Shown here in pieces: positions 46,305-54,526 of a stretch of DNA of 64,000 nt. Made by a program: the position numbers and the translations under genes. The notes under the pieces were generated by a model, which made no database searches, was not told where the DNA came from, and worked only from the letters and a program-made list of their open reading frames with translations. Source of the DNA: Enterocloster clostridioformis (GTDB taxonomy: Bacteria; Bacillota; Clostridia; Lachnospirales; Lachnospiraceae); the NCBI RefSeq assembly GCF_020297485.1, contig NZ_JAIWZC010000001.1, positions 4,898,001 to 4,962,000 of the forward strand, in the 5' to 3' direction. Numbering within the stretch: the stretch's first letter is position 1; every line of letters starts with the position of its first letter.

Positions 46305-46606
46305 CAGACATGGAGAAAAAAGTCATGCTCCGGCTGTGTGCAAAGGTTATACAATATGCAGATTTTGAGACAGACCGGGAAGCGGAGCGGTTGGTAAATT
46401 GGGTTATACTGGACAATCAGCGGAAGCAGAACAACAATGAAATCCGTTCTCTGATGGCGGAATATAAAAAGGGGGAGCCGGAGCGGAGGGAAAGTATTAG
46501 AGAAGCCTTAGAGCGAGGGAAAGAAATTTGTGGCAGGAGGGACGAGTTGTATGAAAGCCAACAGGAAGTGAAGCATAAGCTGTGGAAGTTGGAGCGTGAG
46601 ATTTGA
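46301..46606 (+). CDS. Small mobilization-module protein, unknown function
   Basis: This 101-aa charged, helical protein (LCAKVIQYADFETDREAERLVNWVILDNQRKQ) starts by overlap with the relaxase stop (ATGA). It has no recognised domain. IME2 has the unrelated tnpV in this position. A relaxosome accessory role is possible but unsupported. Confidence 0.65.
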   Translation: MTDMEKKVMLRLCAKVIQYADFETDREAERLVNWVILDNQRKQNNNEIRSLMAEYKKGEPERRESIREALERGKEICGRRDELYESQQEVKHKLWKLEREI

Positions 46607-46630
46607 TTTTTCCTTGATTACATATAGAAA

Positions 46631-46690
46631 CATGGCGCTAGCGCCATGATAGAGAGGGCGGACAACGAAATATTGGTTGTTTCGCCCTCT
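46631..46690 (+). other. Perfect palindrome plus hairpin after IME1 mob genes
   Basis: CATGGCGCTAGCGCCATG (46631-46648) is a perfect 18-bp palindrome. It abuts a hairpin with arms AGAGGGCG (46653-46660) and CGCCCTCT (46683-46690) and an inner CAAC/GTTG. It could end the mob transcript or be a protein-binding site. Confidence 0.6.
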
Positions 46691-46730
46691 ATGTATTGGC
46701 TGTCAAATGTAGGATTTACGGACAAGAAAA

Positions 46731-47027
46731 TTATTCTTCATGGTCTGTGTAATTACCTTGATAAACTTCAATCATTATCCGTGCGCCCAGACGGAAGCCT
46801 TCAAGGAATGTCCCGGAAAGTTCAAGAGGAACTTCGTCAAGCTGCTCGTCCATGATATGAATAAATTTTTTGTGTAGCGGTGGGTCAAGAGATTTTAACT
46901 GTTCAATAAAATCTTCATAGTGTTGGTAGTGTGCTTGACGCATGGAACGATATTCCTCTGTTTTGAGATTGAATTGCTCGGCAGGACAAATCTCGCCGTC
47001 ATACAATCTTAGTAATATGCTTTTCAT
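46731..47027 (-). CDS. Small DUF6809-like protein (IME1 cargo)
   Basis: This 98-aa protein is of unknown function. ILLRLYDGEICPAEQ and FLEGFRLGARIMIEVY match the ends of the chromosomal paralogue at 19461-19745. AAAGGAG precedes its ATG. It is divergent from an XRE regulator with two 19-bp operators in between, so the pair is probably co-regulated. A toxin-antitoxin-like relation is conceivable but not shown. Confidence 0.75.
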   Translation of the reverse strand: MKSILLRLYDGEICPAEQFNLKTEEYRSMRQAHYQHYEDFIEQLKSLDPPLHKKFIHIMDEQLDEVPLELSGTFLEGFRLGARIMIEVYQGNYTDHEE

Positions 47028-47059
47028 AAATAGCGTCTCCTTTGCTAAAAGTATTTGAG

Positions 47060-47131
47060 TGACATCTACTAAATGTCAACTTATTTCATAGTTTAGCATA
47101 TAATGAAAGAAATGACAATTAGTAAATGTCA
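47060..47131 (+). promoter_or_regulatory. Twin 19-bp operators between DUF6809 gene and XRE gene
   Basis: Two TGACA-N9-ATGTCA-type inverted repeats (47060-47078 and 47113-47131) lie 53 bp apart, i.e. five helical turns, and flank a TATAAT at 47099-47104. They are likely binding sites of the XRE protein for both divergent promoters. Confidence 0.7.
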
Positions 47132-47149
47132 AAAATGGGAGAGAACTTT

Positions 47150-47398
47150 ATGTATAAAAATAAAGCAGGGGACGGCGGCAACAATATCTGTGGACAGAGG
47201 ATAAAAGAAATCAGAGAGAAGCTACCAGAAAAAACGTCACAAAGAAAGTTAGCGGATATGCTTCAAAGAACAGGACTGGACATTGATAAAAATGCTGTGC
47301 AGAGGATAGAGAGCGGGAAACGGTTTGTGACGGATATTGAGTTGAAGGTTATTGCGGAAGTTCTGGGAGTGAGCTATCAGGAATTGCTAGATGATTAG
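47150..47398 (+). CDS. XRE-family HTH regulator (IME1 cargo)
   Basis: This 82-aa protein is essentially one HTH domain (GQRIKEIREKLPEKTSQRKLADMLQRTGLDIDKNAVQRIESGKRFVTDIELKVIAEVLGVSYQELLDD). ATG 47150, 5-6 bp after GGGAGAG, is preferred over 47126, which lies within the second operator. It is a probable autorepressor acting on the twin operators. Confidence 0.8.
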   Translation: MYKNKAGDGGNNICGQRIKEIREKLPEKTSQRKLADMLQRTGLDIDKNAVQRIESGKRFVTDIELKVIAEVLGVSYQELLDD

Positions 47399-47425
47399 AG
47401 GGGATTGTGGTATGTTTGTGGAAGT

Positions 47426-47642
47426 ATGGAATATGAGGACTATATTATGCAAGGTTTGAATGGAGAAGCACCATTAAAACGAAATATACAAATTGCCGAG
47501 AGTGAAAAAGTAGGTGGTGTATCAGTTGTATATGCAACAAATGATAAAGACTTAGCAGAACAATGTTACGTTTGGGGCGGAGCCGAATGATTATGAGATA
47601 TACGATTTTATTCTGAAAAATTACTATCGGCTGTGGTTGTAG
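47426..47642 (+). pseudogene. Short unknown gene with frameshift (IME1)
   Basis: From ATG 47426 the frame gives MEYEDYIMQGLNGEAPLKRN...EQCYVWGGAE and stops at 47590. Shifting one frame near 47580 continues EPNDYEIYDFILKNYYRLWL to 47642, which reads as a natural extension. It is probably a broken or sequencing-shifted small gene; no family is recognised. Confidence 0.4.
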
Positions 47643-47705
47643 AAACTGTTATAGAGGAAGCTGTTACCGTTTATAGATAACAGCAGTATAAACAAGAGGT
47701 GGCAA

Positions 47706-49079
47706 ATGAAACCAGAGATAAAAAATGTAAATAGTAATCTTATGTTGGAAGAACTGCAAGAAACAATAATTGCTATAGAATCTCTTGAAGAATACTATTT
47801 AAATTCAATTAGAAACGTACAAGAGATGAAAATTAATACTGAAAAGAAATACGAAATAGGACTTTTGATAGATGATAAATTGGGAGAAGCTATTGCATTA
47901 AAAGACTTTGATGCGATTGAAAAAGCAGTTAAAGAATTGACGGAAATGAAATTGTCAGATGGAATTCAAGTCTCAGAATATATTACTATAAACTGTGAGA
48001 AAGAAAATGAAGCTGAAATTCCTAGTATTTCATATTCCATAAAACAGGAAATGGGAGTTAATCCTCAATATGTAGATCCTAAAATTGCAAGAAGAGAGTA
48101 TAACAAAATAGAACAGTACGAAAATATACTTGTTAGTTCAACATTGTCTAATGTGATTATAATATTTGAAAGGTATTTGGCGAGTGTTTATGAGGCATTA
48201 ATATTAGTTAATCCCAAAAAGTATTTTGAAAATCAAAAAATAGAAATAGCAAGTATTTTTAATAAAAATGTTAGGGACATTGTTGCTGAATGTGTGAAGA
48301 AAGAAGTAGAATCTAATATGTTTGAATCGCTAAAAACATTAGATTTAATTTCACAAAAAGAAAGTATAAATATTAATCGGTATAGAAATATTTTAGATGA
48401 ATTTGAAGAAATCTATTATCGCAGAAACTTATATATTCATAACAATGGTATAGTAAACAATATCTATTTATCAAATATAAAAGACAAATTTAAAAAGAAT
48501 ATTAAACCATATCAGAAATTGATTACAGATGAAATATATTTGCGTAATGCCATTAATATGTTGTATAAGGTTGCTTGTACTTTGTTTTATGAAGTTCAAA
48601 TAGCATATAATCCTAAATATGAAAAATGGCATATCAGTTTGGGAAATATAGGATTTGATTTACTGCAAAATAAAAATTATGATGTCGCAGAGCAACTTTA
48701 TTTTATTCTTAGTAGTTGTAAACAAATTTGTTTTAGAGATAAAGCAATGTATCGCATTAATTATATAAATGCACTTAAACAACAGGGAAAAACAGAGGCT
48801 GTAAAAAAAGAACTGAACGATTTAGATGTCTCTATTGCTACTGATGATTATAAAATAGCGAAGCTCTGTTTGGAGGATAAAAATGAGGAAGTCTATGAAG
48901 AAATTGGTAAGAACTATCCAGAGCCGTTTACCGCAGATTTAATAAGAGATTGGCCTATATTTATTAATTTTAGAGAATCTGAATATTATACATTATTTGT
49001 AAAAGAACATCAGGAAGATTTCGGCTCCTTTGTATTTGAGTTTGAAGAATTACCAATGGATGAGGAGCATGAGAGTTAG
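47706..49079 (+). CDS. Unknown AT-rich protein with HEPN-like R-x4-H motif (candidate defence gene)
   Basis: This 457-aa protein is encoded by DNA far more AT-rich than the flanks, a sign of separate acquisition. The middle (about 140-255) is helical and ends FEEIYYRRNLYIHNNGIVNN, where R240-x4-H245 fits the HEPN ribonuclease motif (R-x4-6-H). The C-terminal third looks TPR-like (LGNIGFDLLQNKNYDVAEQLYFIL). HEPN proteins are frequent in abortive-infection systems. The gene sits at the right end of IME1, a usual cargo position. Function is inferred, not shown. Confidence 0.7.
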   Translation: MKPEIKNVNSNLMLEELQETIIAIESLEEYYLNSIRNVQEMKINTEKKYEIGLLIDDKLGEAIALKDFDAIEKAVKELTEMKLSDGIQVSEYITINCEKENEAEIPSISYSIKQEMGVNPQYVDPKIARREYNKIEQYENILVSSTLSNVIIIFERYLASVYEALILVNPKKYFENQKIEIASIFNKNVRDIVAECVKKEVESNMFESLKTLDLISQKESININRYRNILDEFEEIYYRRNLYIHNNGIVNNIYLSNIKDKFKKNIKPYQKLITDEIYLRNAINMLYKVACTLFYEVQIAYNPKYEKWHISLGNIGFDLLQNKNYDVAEQLYFILSSCKQICFRDKAMYRINYINALKQQGKTEAVKKELNDLDVSIATDDYKIAKLCLEDKNEEVYEEIGKNYPEPFTADLIRDWPIFINFRESEYYTLFVKEHQEDFGSFVFEFEELPMDEEHES

Positions 49080-49084
49080 ATGGC

Positions 49085-49105
49085 TTGGCTCTATTTTGGC
49101 TCTAA
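49085..49105 (+). repeat. IME1 right subterminal repeat pair
   Basis: Two TTGGCTCTA copies, 11 bp apart, in direct orientation to those at 41192-41212 and about 124 bp before the next att core. Confidence 0.7.
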
Positions 49106-49205
49106 AAATTTCGACAGGCACAAATATGAGAGCGAATTTTGAAGAATATGAACAATAAACTTAATAAAAATAGGCGAAAACAGCCAGTACAACCTATCCG
49201 CCGAG

Positions 49206-49218
49206 GAGTTCGAATAAC
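49206..49218 (+). other. Internal attachment site between IME1 and IME2
   Basis: GAGTTCGAATAAC, one change from the guaA copy. It is the right end of IME1 and the left end of IME2. Confidence 0.75.
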
Positions 49219-49275
49219 TTGAAAGGTCAAAGAAATCCAGTATTTATGCGGGTTTGCGGTACTTCAAGAGGTCTT

Positions 49276-49295
49276 TTGATAACAAATTGATAACA
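49276..49295 (+). repeat. IME2 left subterminal repeat pair
   Basis: Two TTGATAACA copies at 49276-49284 and 49287-49295 (11-bp period), 67 bp from the att core. A matching pair of GATAACA copies is at 58989-59006. Confidence 0.7.
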
Positions 49296-49389
49296 GTCAT
49301 AGCAGGTGCAATTATTCTTGTTGTCCAGTGGTTTACGGGTAACAGAATGATTGAGAAGTGGCTTTGTGACTGGAATAAATCCATATTAT

Positions 49390-49435
49390 AACGCCCTTAG
49401 CTGTGGGTAGGAACTCATGGCTAAGGGCGTTTTTT
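49390..49435 (+). terminator. Terminator next to IME2 repressor gene
   Basis: AACGCCCTTAGC (49390-49401) pairs with GCTAAGGGCGTT (49420-49431), followed by further T. On the plus strand it blocks transcription entering from guaA/IME1; on the minus strand it may end the repressor mRNA. Confidence 0.85.
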
Positions 49436-49439
49436 GTCG

Positions 49440-49979
49440 TTATCTTTTTTTGTCAGATTGGAGATGGTCTTTGAAAGCGTCAACCATTGCGTCGCTTAAT
49501 TCCTGCGAAGGAACTTTCGCCCAGATTTGCGTGGTATCGAACTTTGGATAGTAATAACGCCAACGGTCATATTCTTCCCTGCTGATTTCATCGGCAGAGA
49601 GTTTGTCCGCCTGTTCTTTCCATGCAGAGAGCATTTTCAGCAGCTCGTAGGCTTCTTTGCCTTTATCCTTGTTGACTTTTAGGCAGACTTCTCCGTCTGC
49701 TTCGCTGACGGTCAGACCGTAAATATCTTCAAGGGTAAATAAGGTGTGCATAAGTCCGATATAGCTGTCAATGTCAGGAACATCGAGAGCCTGCGGAGAA
49801 ACATCGAGTACCTGCGCTAATGCGGCGGTTAAGTCTGCTTTCGGCTTGCGTGAGCCTGTTTCGTACTGTGCCAGACGCACATCCGCACTCTTGTCGGGAA
49901 ATCCCACAAGCGTACCGAGATATTTCTGCGTCATACCCCGCATAATGCGGAAAAAGTGTATTCTTTCGCCAATCGCCAT
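49440..49979 (-). CDS. XRE-family repressor of IME2
   Basis: This 179-aa protein has an N-terminal HTH (ERIHFFRIMRGMTQKYLGTLVGFPDKSADVRLAQYETGSRKPKADLTAALAQVLDVS) and a C-terminal helical region. It is the positional homologue of the IME1 repressor and is divergent from the excisionase-like and integrase genes. It probably binds the ATATGCTTA repeats in the intervening region. Confidence 0.85.
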   Translation of the reverse strand: MAIGERIHFFRIMRGMTQKYLGTLVGFPDKSADVRLAQYETGSRKPKADLTAALAQVLDVSPQALDVPDIDSYIGLMHTLFTLEDIYGLTVSEADGEVCLKVNKDKGKEAYELLKMLSAWKEQADKLSADEISREEYDRWRYYYPKFDTTQIWAKVPSQELSDAMVDAFKDHLQSDKKR

Positions 49980-50020
49980 AGTGTTTCACTCCTTGCGTAT
50001 GTAGTGTAATCAGTATAGCA

Positions 50021-50142
50021 GATATGTTTAAGAGATGTCAAGAGAAAACGAAACAAAAAAGTTTAATATTTTCTTGAAAACCACTTGACAATAGCAAATA
50101 TGCTTAGTATAATAAAAAAGCAACTAAGCGGATATGCTTAAT
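50021..50142 (+). promoter_or_regulatory. IME2 control region: promoter and ATATGCTTA repeats
   Basis: TTGACA (50085-50090), 17-bp spacer, TATAAT (50108-50113). ATATGCTTA occurs within the spacer (about 50098) and again at about 50132, with a related ATATGTTTA near 50022. The placement suits repression by the divergent XRE protein. Confidence 0.6.
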
Positions 50143-50205
50143 TAAAATTAAATGACCGTCCGAAAAGTATAAACCGCAATGACCTTGCCTGACCGCAAGC
50201 GAGCG

Positions 50206-50237
50206 CCTGATGTACTGCGGTGTGTCAGGACAGTACA
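50206..50237 (+). other. Structured leader of IME2 excision/integration operon
   Basis: TGTACTG (50211-50217) can pair with CAGTACA (50231-50237); alternatively CCTGA (50206-50210) pairs with TCAGG (50225-50229). The two pairings exclude each other. The GC-rich leader 50150-50300 has no ORF of note. Confidence 0.5.
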
Positions 50238-50318
50238 GCGCCGAAAAGGGAATGCCTGCTGGAAATTTAACTCGGATAGAACGGCAGCAAACAAATTTTA
50301 AAAGAAAGGATTGGTGCT

Positions 50319-50519
50319 ATGGAAAATAGATTTATCCGTGCTGATGATGTGGCACGGGAATTAAGCGTATCAAAACCTTATGCCTATAAGCTCATCCGAC
50401 AGTTAAATGAGGAATTAAAAGCGCAGGGGTTTATTACGATTGCAGGGCGTGTCAACCGCCAGTATTTTTATGAAAGGCTCTATGGAGCAGGGCAGGAACA
50501 GGGAAAGGAGATGGAGTAA
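50319..50519 (+). CDS. Excisionase-like small HTH protein (IME2)
   Basis: This 66-aa protein has an HTH (IRADDVARELSVSKPYAYKLIRQLNEELKAQGF) and a basic C-terminus; it is homologous to the IME1 protein at 41996. AAAGGA precedes the ATG. Its stop overlaps the integrase start (TAAATG), so the two are coupled. Confidence 0.78.
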   Translation: MENRFIRADDVARELSVSKPYAYKLIRQLNEELKAQGFITIAGRVNRQYFYERLYGAGQEQGKEME

Positions 50520-51611
50520 ATGCCGGTATTTAAGAACGAAGATAACGGCACTTGGTATGTGATGGCTCGGTATGTGAACTGGAAAGGCGAGCGGAAACAG
50601 AAGTGCAAGCGTGGGTTTGCCACAAAGAAAGAAGCGCAGGAATGGGAGCGGATGTTCCTGTTGCAGACTTCTTCAGACCTCGATATGAGCTTTGAAGCCT
50701 TTACGGAGCGATATGTGAACGATATTAAAAACCGCCTGAAAGAGAACACATGGCTGACAAAAGAGCATATCATCCGCACAAAAATTTTGCCTTATTTCGG
50801 CAAGCTGAAAATCAGCGAGATTACCACAAAAGAAGTTATCACATGGCAGAATGAAATGCTTGCCTACCGTGACGAGAAGAAAAAGCCGTATTCGCAGACC
50901 TACCTCAAAACGCTGCACAATCAGTTATCGGCAATCTTTAACCACGCTGTCCGTTATTATGATTTGCGCTCCAATCCTGCGGCAAAGGTGGGAAATATGG
51001 GGAGTGAGGAACACAAGGAAATGCTGTTTTGGACGAGAGAGGAATATAAGAAATTTGCCGATGAAATGATGGATAAGCCTGTTTCCTTTTATGCGTTTGA
51101 AATGCTTTACTGGTGCGGTATCCGAGAGGGCGAGCTGCTTGCCCTGACCGCTGCCGATTTCGATTTTGAAAAGGAAACGGTAAAAATCAGTAAATCCTAT
51201 CAACGGTTGCATGGCGAAGATGTGATTACCACGCCGAAAACAAAGAAAAGCAACCGCACAATTAAAATGCCGCATTTTCTCTGTGAGGAAATGCAGGAGT
51301 ATATCGGGATGCTCTACGGTCTGAAAAAGAAAGACCGTATTTTCACGGTAACGAAAAGCTATCTTCATCACGAGATGGACAGAGGGGCGAAAGCCGCAGG
51401 AGTGAAACGCATACGGATTCACGATTTAAGGCATAGCCATATCAGTTTGCTGATTGATATGGGATTTTCGGCGGTGGCGATTGCTGACCGTGTGGGGCAT
51501 GAAAGCATTGACATCACTTATCAGTACGCACACCTGTTTCCGTCAAAGCAGACGGAAATGGCGAACAGACTGGATGATTTGGGGAAAGGAGATTTTGAAA
51601 ATGTCGGCTAA
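50520..51611 (+). CDS. int: Tyrosine integrase of IME2
   Basis: This 363-aa site-specific recombinase has an N-terminal arm-binding domain (WYVMARYVNWKGERKQKCKRGFATKKEAQEWE), a SAM-like core-binding domain and the catalytic domain with Arg in GIREGELLAL, HDLRHSH and nucleophile Tyr in ITYQYAHLFP. It is intact, unlike its IME1 homologue. It is expected to recombine the guaA att core and to bind the TTGATAACA arm sites. Confidence 0.92.
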   Translation: MPVFKNEDNGTWYVMARYVNWKGERKQKCKRGFATKKEAQEWERMFLLQTSSDLDMSFEAFTERYVNDIKNRLKENTWLTKEHIIRTKILPYFGKLKISEITTKEVITWQNEMLAYRDEKKKPYSQTYLKTLHNQLSAIFNHAVRYYDLRSNPAAKVGNMGSEEHKEMLFWTREEYKKFADEMMDKPVSFYAFEMLYWCGIREGELLALTAADFDFEKETVKISKSYQRLHGEDVITTPKTKKSNRTIKMPHFLCEEMQEYIGMLYGLKKKDRIFTVTKSYLHHEMDRGAKAAGVKRIRIHDLRHSHISLLIDMGFSAVAIADRVGHESIDITYQYAHLFPSKQTEMANRLDDLGKGDFENVG

Positions 51612-51936
51612 GAACAGGGATAACAAAAACCGTTGGAGAAATGTCACGGTAGGGTTTCGGGTGTCTCCCGAAGAAAGCGAACAGATTAACAAAGCGGTGC
51701 GCCTGTCAGGGCTTAGCAAGCAGGATTATATTACAAGGCGGCTCTTGTGTCAGGATGTTGTGGTACAGGGTAATCCGAGGGTATATAAGGCTCTCCGCAA
51801 TGAGCTTGCCGCCGTCCTTGCAGAATTGCAGAGGATTGAAGCGGGCGGCGGTGTGAGTGACGAACTGCTTGACACAATCGAACTGATTGCGATTATCCTC
51901 GGCGGTCTGAAAGGAGAGGATGGGAATGGAAAATAA
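51601..51936 (+). CDS. MobC-like relaxosome accessory protein (IME2)
   Basis: This 111-aa protein has a ribbon-helix-helix-like start (VTVGFRVSPEESEQINKAVRLSGLSKQDYITRRLL) and a helical tail, homologous to the IME1 protein at 43268. The ATG at 51601, after GGGAAAGGAG, overlaps the integrase 3' end by 11 bp. Confidence 0.75.
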   Translation: MSAKNRDNKNRWRNVTVGFRVSPEESEQINKAVRLSGLSKQDYITRRLLCQDVVVQGNPRVYKALRNELAAVLAELQRIEAGGGVSDELLDTIELIAIILGGLKGEDGNGK

Positions 51937-53068
51937 AAAAGAAATGCCTGCCTTTGGCTCATCTGTTGGCGCAGATGAAAGGCAGACAATCCCTAAATGT
52001 ACTGACCATAGTATATCCGACTCTGACGAAAATATCAAGAGTTTTGAGGAAATGCAGAGGGAACTGCTGCGGCAATTAGACCCATCCTATCTGAAAACGG
52101 TATCTATGACAACTCTGTATGATACGGTATTCGAGGTACAGCCGCCGCTGATAGACGGTCTGCTCCAGAGGGGAACCTACCTTTTTGTAGGCTCTCCCAA
52201 AGTGGGAAAGAGTTTTATGATGGCGCAGATTGCCTACCATATCAGCACGGGAACTTCGCTTTGGGAATATAAAGTGCGTAAAGCAACGGTGCTTTATTTC
52301 GCTCTTGAAGATGATTACCCACGCTTGCAGAAACGGTTGTTTCAGATGTTTGGTGCGGAAGAAACGGGCGATCTCCATTTTGCTACGGAGTGTAAGACGG
52401 TTGGCGGCGGTCTGGAAGAACAAATCAGAGGTTTTATGGGGGAACATCCCGATACAGGCTTGATTATCATAGATACTTTAAAGCGTGTGCGTGAAGCAGG
52501 TGGCGCAGATTACAGTTACGCAAGTGATTATGACATTGTGGCAAGGCTGAAAGCGTTGGCGGACAGCTATAAGGTTACAATGCTTATTGTCCACCATACA
52601 CGGAAACAGAAAGCAGAGGATATATTCGATATGATTTCAGGCACAAATGGATTGATGGGTGCGGCAGACGGGGCATTTGTTTTGAGTAAGGAAAAACGCA
52701 CTTCCAATAATGCCACGCTTGATGTGGCAGGCAGAGACCAGCAGGATATGAAAATCCATCTTGTGAGAGATGCGGAACGGTTAGTGTGGAACTTTGAAAA
52801 ATCGGAAACGGAGCTTTGGAAAGAACTGCCCGAACCTCTGCTTGAAAAAATTTCGGATACTCTTTTTTCGGATAGCAACAGATGGGAGGGTACTGCTTCG
52901 GAGTTTTGTGAATTGCTTGCGGTGGATATAAAGCCGAATGTGCTTTCACTTAGGCTTAGTATCAACGCAAGCAGGCTGTTTCGGGATTACGGTATCCGCT
53001 ATCAGAACAGCAGGACGCACAATGGCAGGAAGGTTCTCCTTTGGAAAGAAATCGATGGGGCGGCGTGA
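51926..53068 (+). CDS. RepA-like AAA/RecA-fold ATPase (IME2)
   Basis: This 380-aa ATPase has Walker A FVGSPKVGKSFMMAQI, YFALEDDYPRLQKRL, Walker B LIIIDTLKRVRE and MLIVHHTRKQ, followed by a winged-helix-like C-terminal region. ATG 51926 is 9 bp after AGGAG and is better spaced than 51920. It corresponds to the IME1 ATPase but is longer at the N-terminus. It is a likely hexameric helicase for element DNA processing. Confidence 0.8.
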   Translation: MENKKEMPAFGSSVGADERQTIPKCTDHSISDSDENIKSFEEMQRELLRQLDPSYLKTVSMTTLYDTVFEVQPPLIDGLLQRGTYLFVGSPKVGKSFMMAQIAYHISTGTSLWEYKVRKATVLYFALEDDYPRLQKRLFQMFGAEETGDLHFATECKTVGGGLEEQIRGFMGEHPDTGLIIIDTLKRVREAGGADYSYASDYDIVARLKALADSYKVTMLIVHHTRKQKAEDIFDMISGTNGLMGAADGAFVLSKEKRTSNNATLDVAGRDQQDMKIHLVRDAERLVWNFEKSETELWKELPEPLLEKISDTLFSDSNRWEGTASEFCELLAVDIKPNVLSLRLSINASRLFRDYGIRYQNSRTHNGRKVLLWKEIDGAA

Positions 53069-53171
53069 CAAACGGTGTCAAAGGTGTCAATGTTTTGAGC
53101 GCGGAGGCGGTATCTCAAACATTGTCATCATCGTCACACATTGACACCGATTAAAGTTTAGACGGGGTTGT

Positions 53172-53298
53172 AAGGGTGTCCTTTTCAAAGGACAGCCCTT
53201 ACCCCTCGGAGAGCGCAAAACCTGCTTGCAGGTTGCATTTTTGTTGGCGTAGCTGACAAAAGTGCTTTTGCGTTACTTTTACTTTCGCAGAAAGTAAC
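53172..53298 (+). other. Candidate oriT of IME2
   Basis: A hairpin GTCCTTT/AAAGGAC (about 53178-53193), the palindrome ACCTGCTTGCAGGT (53220-53233), AAAAGTGCTTTTGCGTTA, and GTTACTTT/AAAGTAAC (53272-53298) lie just before the relaxase. The last three match IME1, while the first hairpin differs in sequence but holds the same position. Confidence 0.65.
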
Positions 53299-53360
53299 AA
53301 AGGCTCGCCGCAAGCGGCGAAAGGAAAGAAAGTGATTTTATACAGAGAACGATTAGCGCA

Positions 53361-54515
53361 ATGGTGGGGAAAGGCTCGGTCAACCATAACAGCCGCAAAT
53401 TCAAAGCAGAGAATGTGGACGCTGAACGCTCCCACCTCAATGTAGACTACTGTAACGAGAATGTTAGGAAAGTGTATCATAAGCTCTTTGATGAAGCGTT
53501 ACAGAGATATAACGAAAAGCAAACGAGGGCAGACCGCCGCATTGATGATTATTACGAGAAGATACGGAACTCAAAGCAGGAAAAACCGTTCCATGAATTG
53601 ATTTTACAGATTGGCGATAAGGGAAATATGAACGCTGAGAGCGAAAACGGACAACTCGCAAAGCGGATTTTAGACGAATATTATCGGGAGTTTCAAGCAA
53701 GAAATCCGAACCTATATGTGTTCTCGGCACATCTGCATATGGACGAGGCAACGCCGCATCTGCATATTGATTTTGTTCCGTTCACTACTGGCAGCAAGCG
53801 TGGGTTAGATACGAGGGTATCTCTGAAACAGGCGTTAGCAGCGCAAGGATTTCAGGGTGGTTCTCGCAGCGAAACGGAATGGAATCAGTGGGTAAAGTCC
53901 GAGAAAGAGCAGCTTGCCGCCGTAATGGGGCGGTACGATATAGAATGGGAGCATAAAGGCACACACGAAAAACATTTGTCTGTCCTCGATTACAAGAAGC
54001 AGGAACGGAGCAAGGAGGTTGAAAAACTGGATGCCGCCATAGAGAAAAAGCAGACGGAATATCAGGTGCTTTCCAACAGGATAGGCAGCTTTGATAAGGG
54101 TATCAGAGACTTGCAGCGGTTGGAAACCATGCTTGATACTGCGGAAGAATATCAGCTTGCAGAGCCGCAGGGGTTAATGTCGGCACGGTCATATAAAACA
54201 AAAGTGGCAGAGCCATTGGTAAAAAAGCTGAAGTCTCTCGTTAAATCGGCTCTGGCAAGGTGCTTTGACGCTATGGACAATTATTACAGACTGAATATCA
54301 CGAATGGCAATCTCCATCGCACCAACGAGCGATTGACAAGAGCAAATGAGAAACTGAAAGATGAAAACGAAACGCTCCGTGCAGAAAATAAGGATTATAA
54401 GCTGCTCCGCAAAGTATTTGGCAGGAAGCAGATAGACAATCTCTTAGAGCAGGCACGGGAAACAGAACAGTCCAAAAAGCGGGAACGCTTTCGGAAAAAT
54501 CAATATGAAAGGTAA
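53361..54515 (+). CDS. mobV: MobV-family relaxase (Mob/Pre) of IME2
   Basis: This 384-aa relaxase has HNSRKF (motif I), VFSAHLHMDEATPHLHIDFVP (motif III) and a coiled-coil C-terminus. It is closely related to the IME1 relaxase in the N-terminal half. The ATG is 53361, but the conserved residues IQRTISA precede it in frame, beginning at ATA 53340; the family usually starts with (M)xQRTISAM, so the true start may be a non-AUG codon. Confidence 0.9.
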   Translation: MVGKGSVNHNSRKFKAENVDAERSHLNVDYCNENVRKVYHKLFDEALQRYNEKQTRADRRIDDYYEKIRNSKQEKPFHELILQIGDKGNMNAESENGQLAKRILDEYYREFQARNPNLYVFSAHLHMDEATPHLHIDFVPFTTGSKRGLDTRVSLKQALAAQGFQGGSRSETEWNQWVKSEKEQLAAVMGRYDIEWEHKGTHEKHLSVLDYKKQERSKEVEKLDAAIEKKQTEYQVLSNRIGSFDKGIRDLQRLETMLDTAEEYQLAEPQGLMSARSYKTKVAEPLVKKLKSLVKSALARCFDAMDNYYRLNITNGNLHRTNERLTRANEKLKDENETLRAENKDYKLLRKVFGRKQIDNLLEQARETEQSKKRERFRKNQYER

Positions 54516-54526
54516 GGTGCAAATTT

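Larger units (their letters stand above)
41125..49208 (+). mobile_element. IME1, integrative mobilizable element at guaA
   Basis: About 8.1 kb between att cores at 41125 and 49209, with repressor, excisionase-like HTH, tyrosine integrase (broken), MobC-like protein, RepA-like ATPase, oriT-like block and MobV relaxase, followed by cargo. There is no conjugation machinery, so it is a mobilizable rather than self-transmissible element. Its gene order is the same as in IME2, but the sequences are diverged. Confidence 0.82.
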
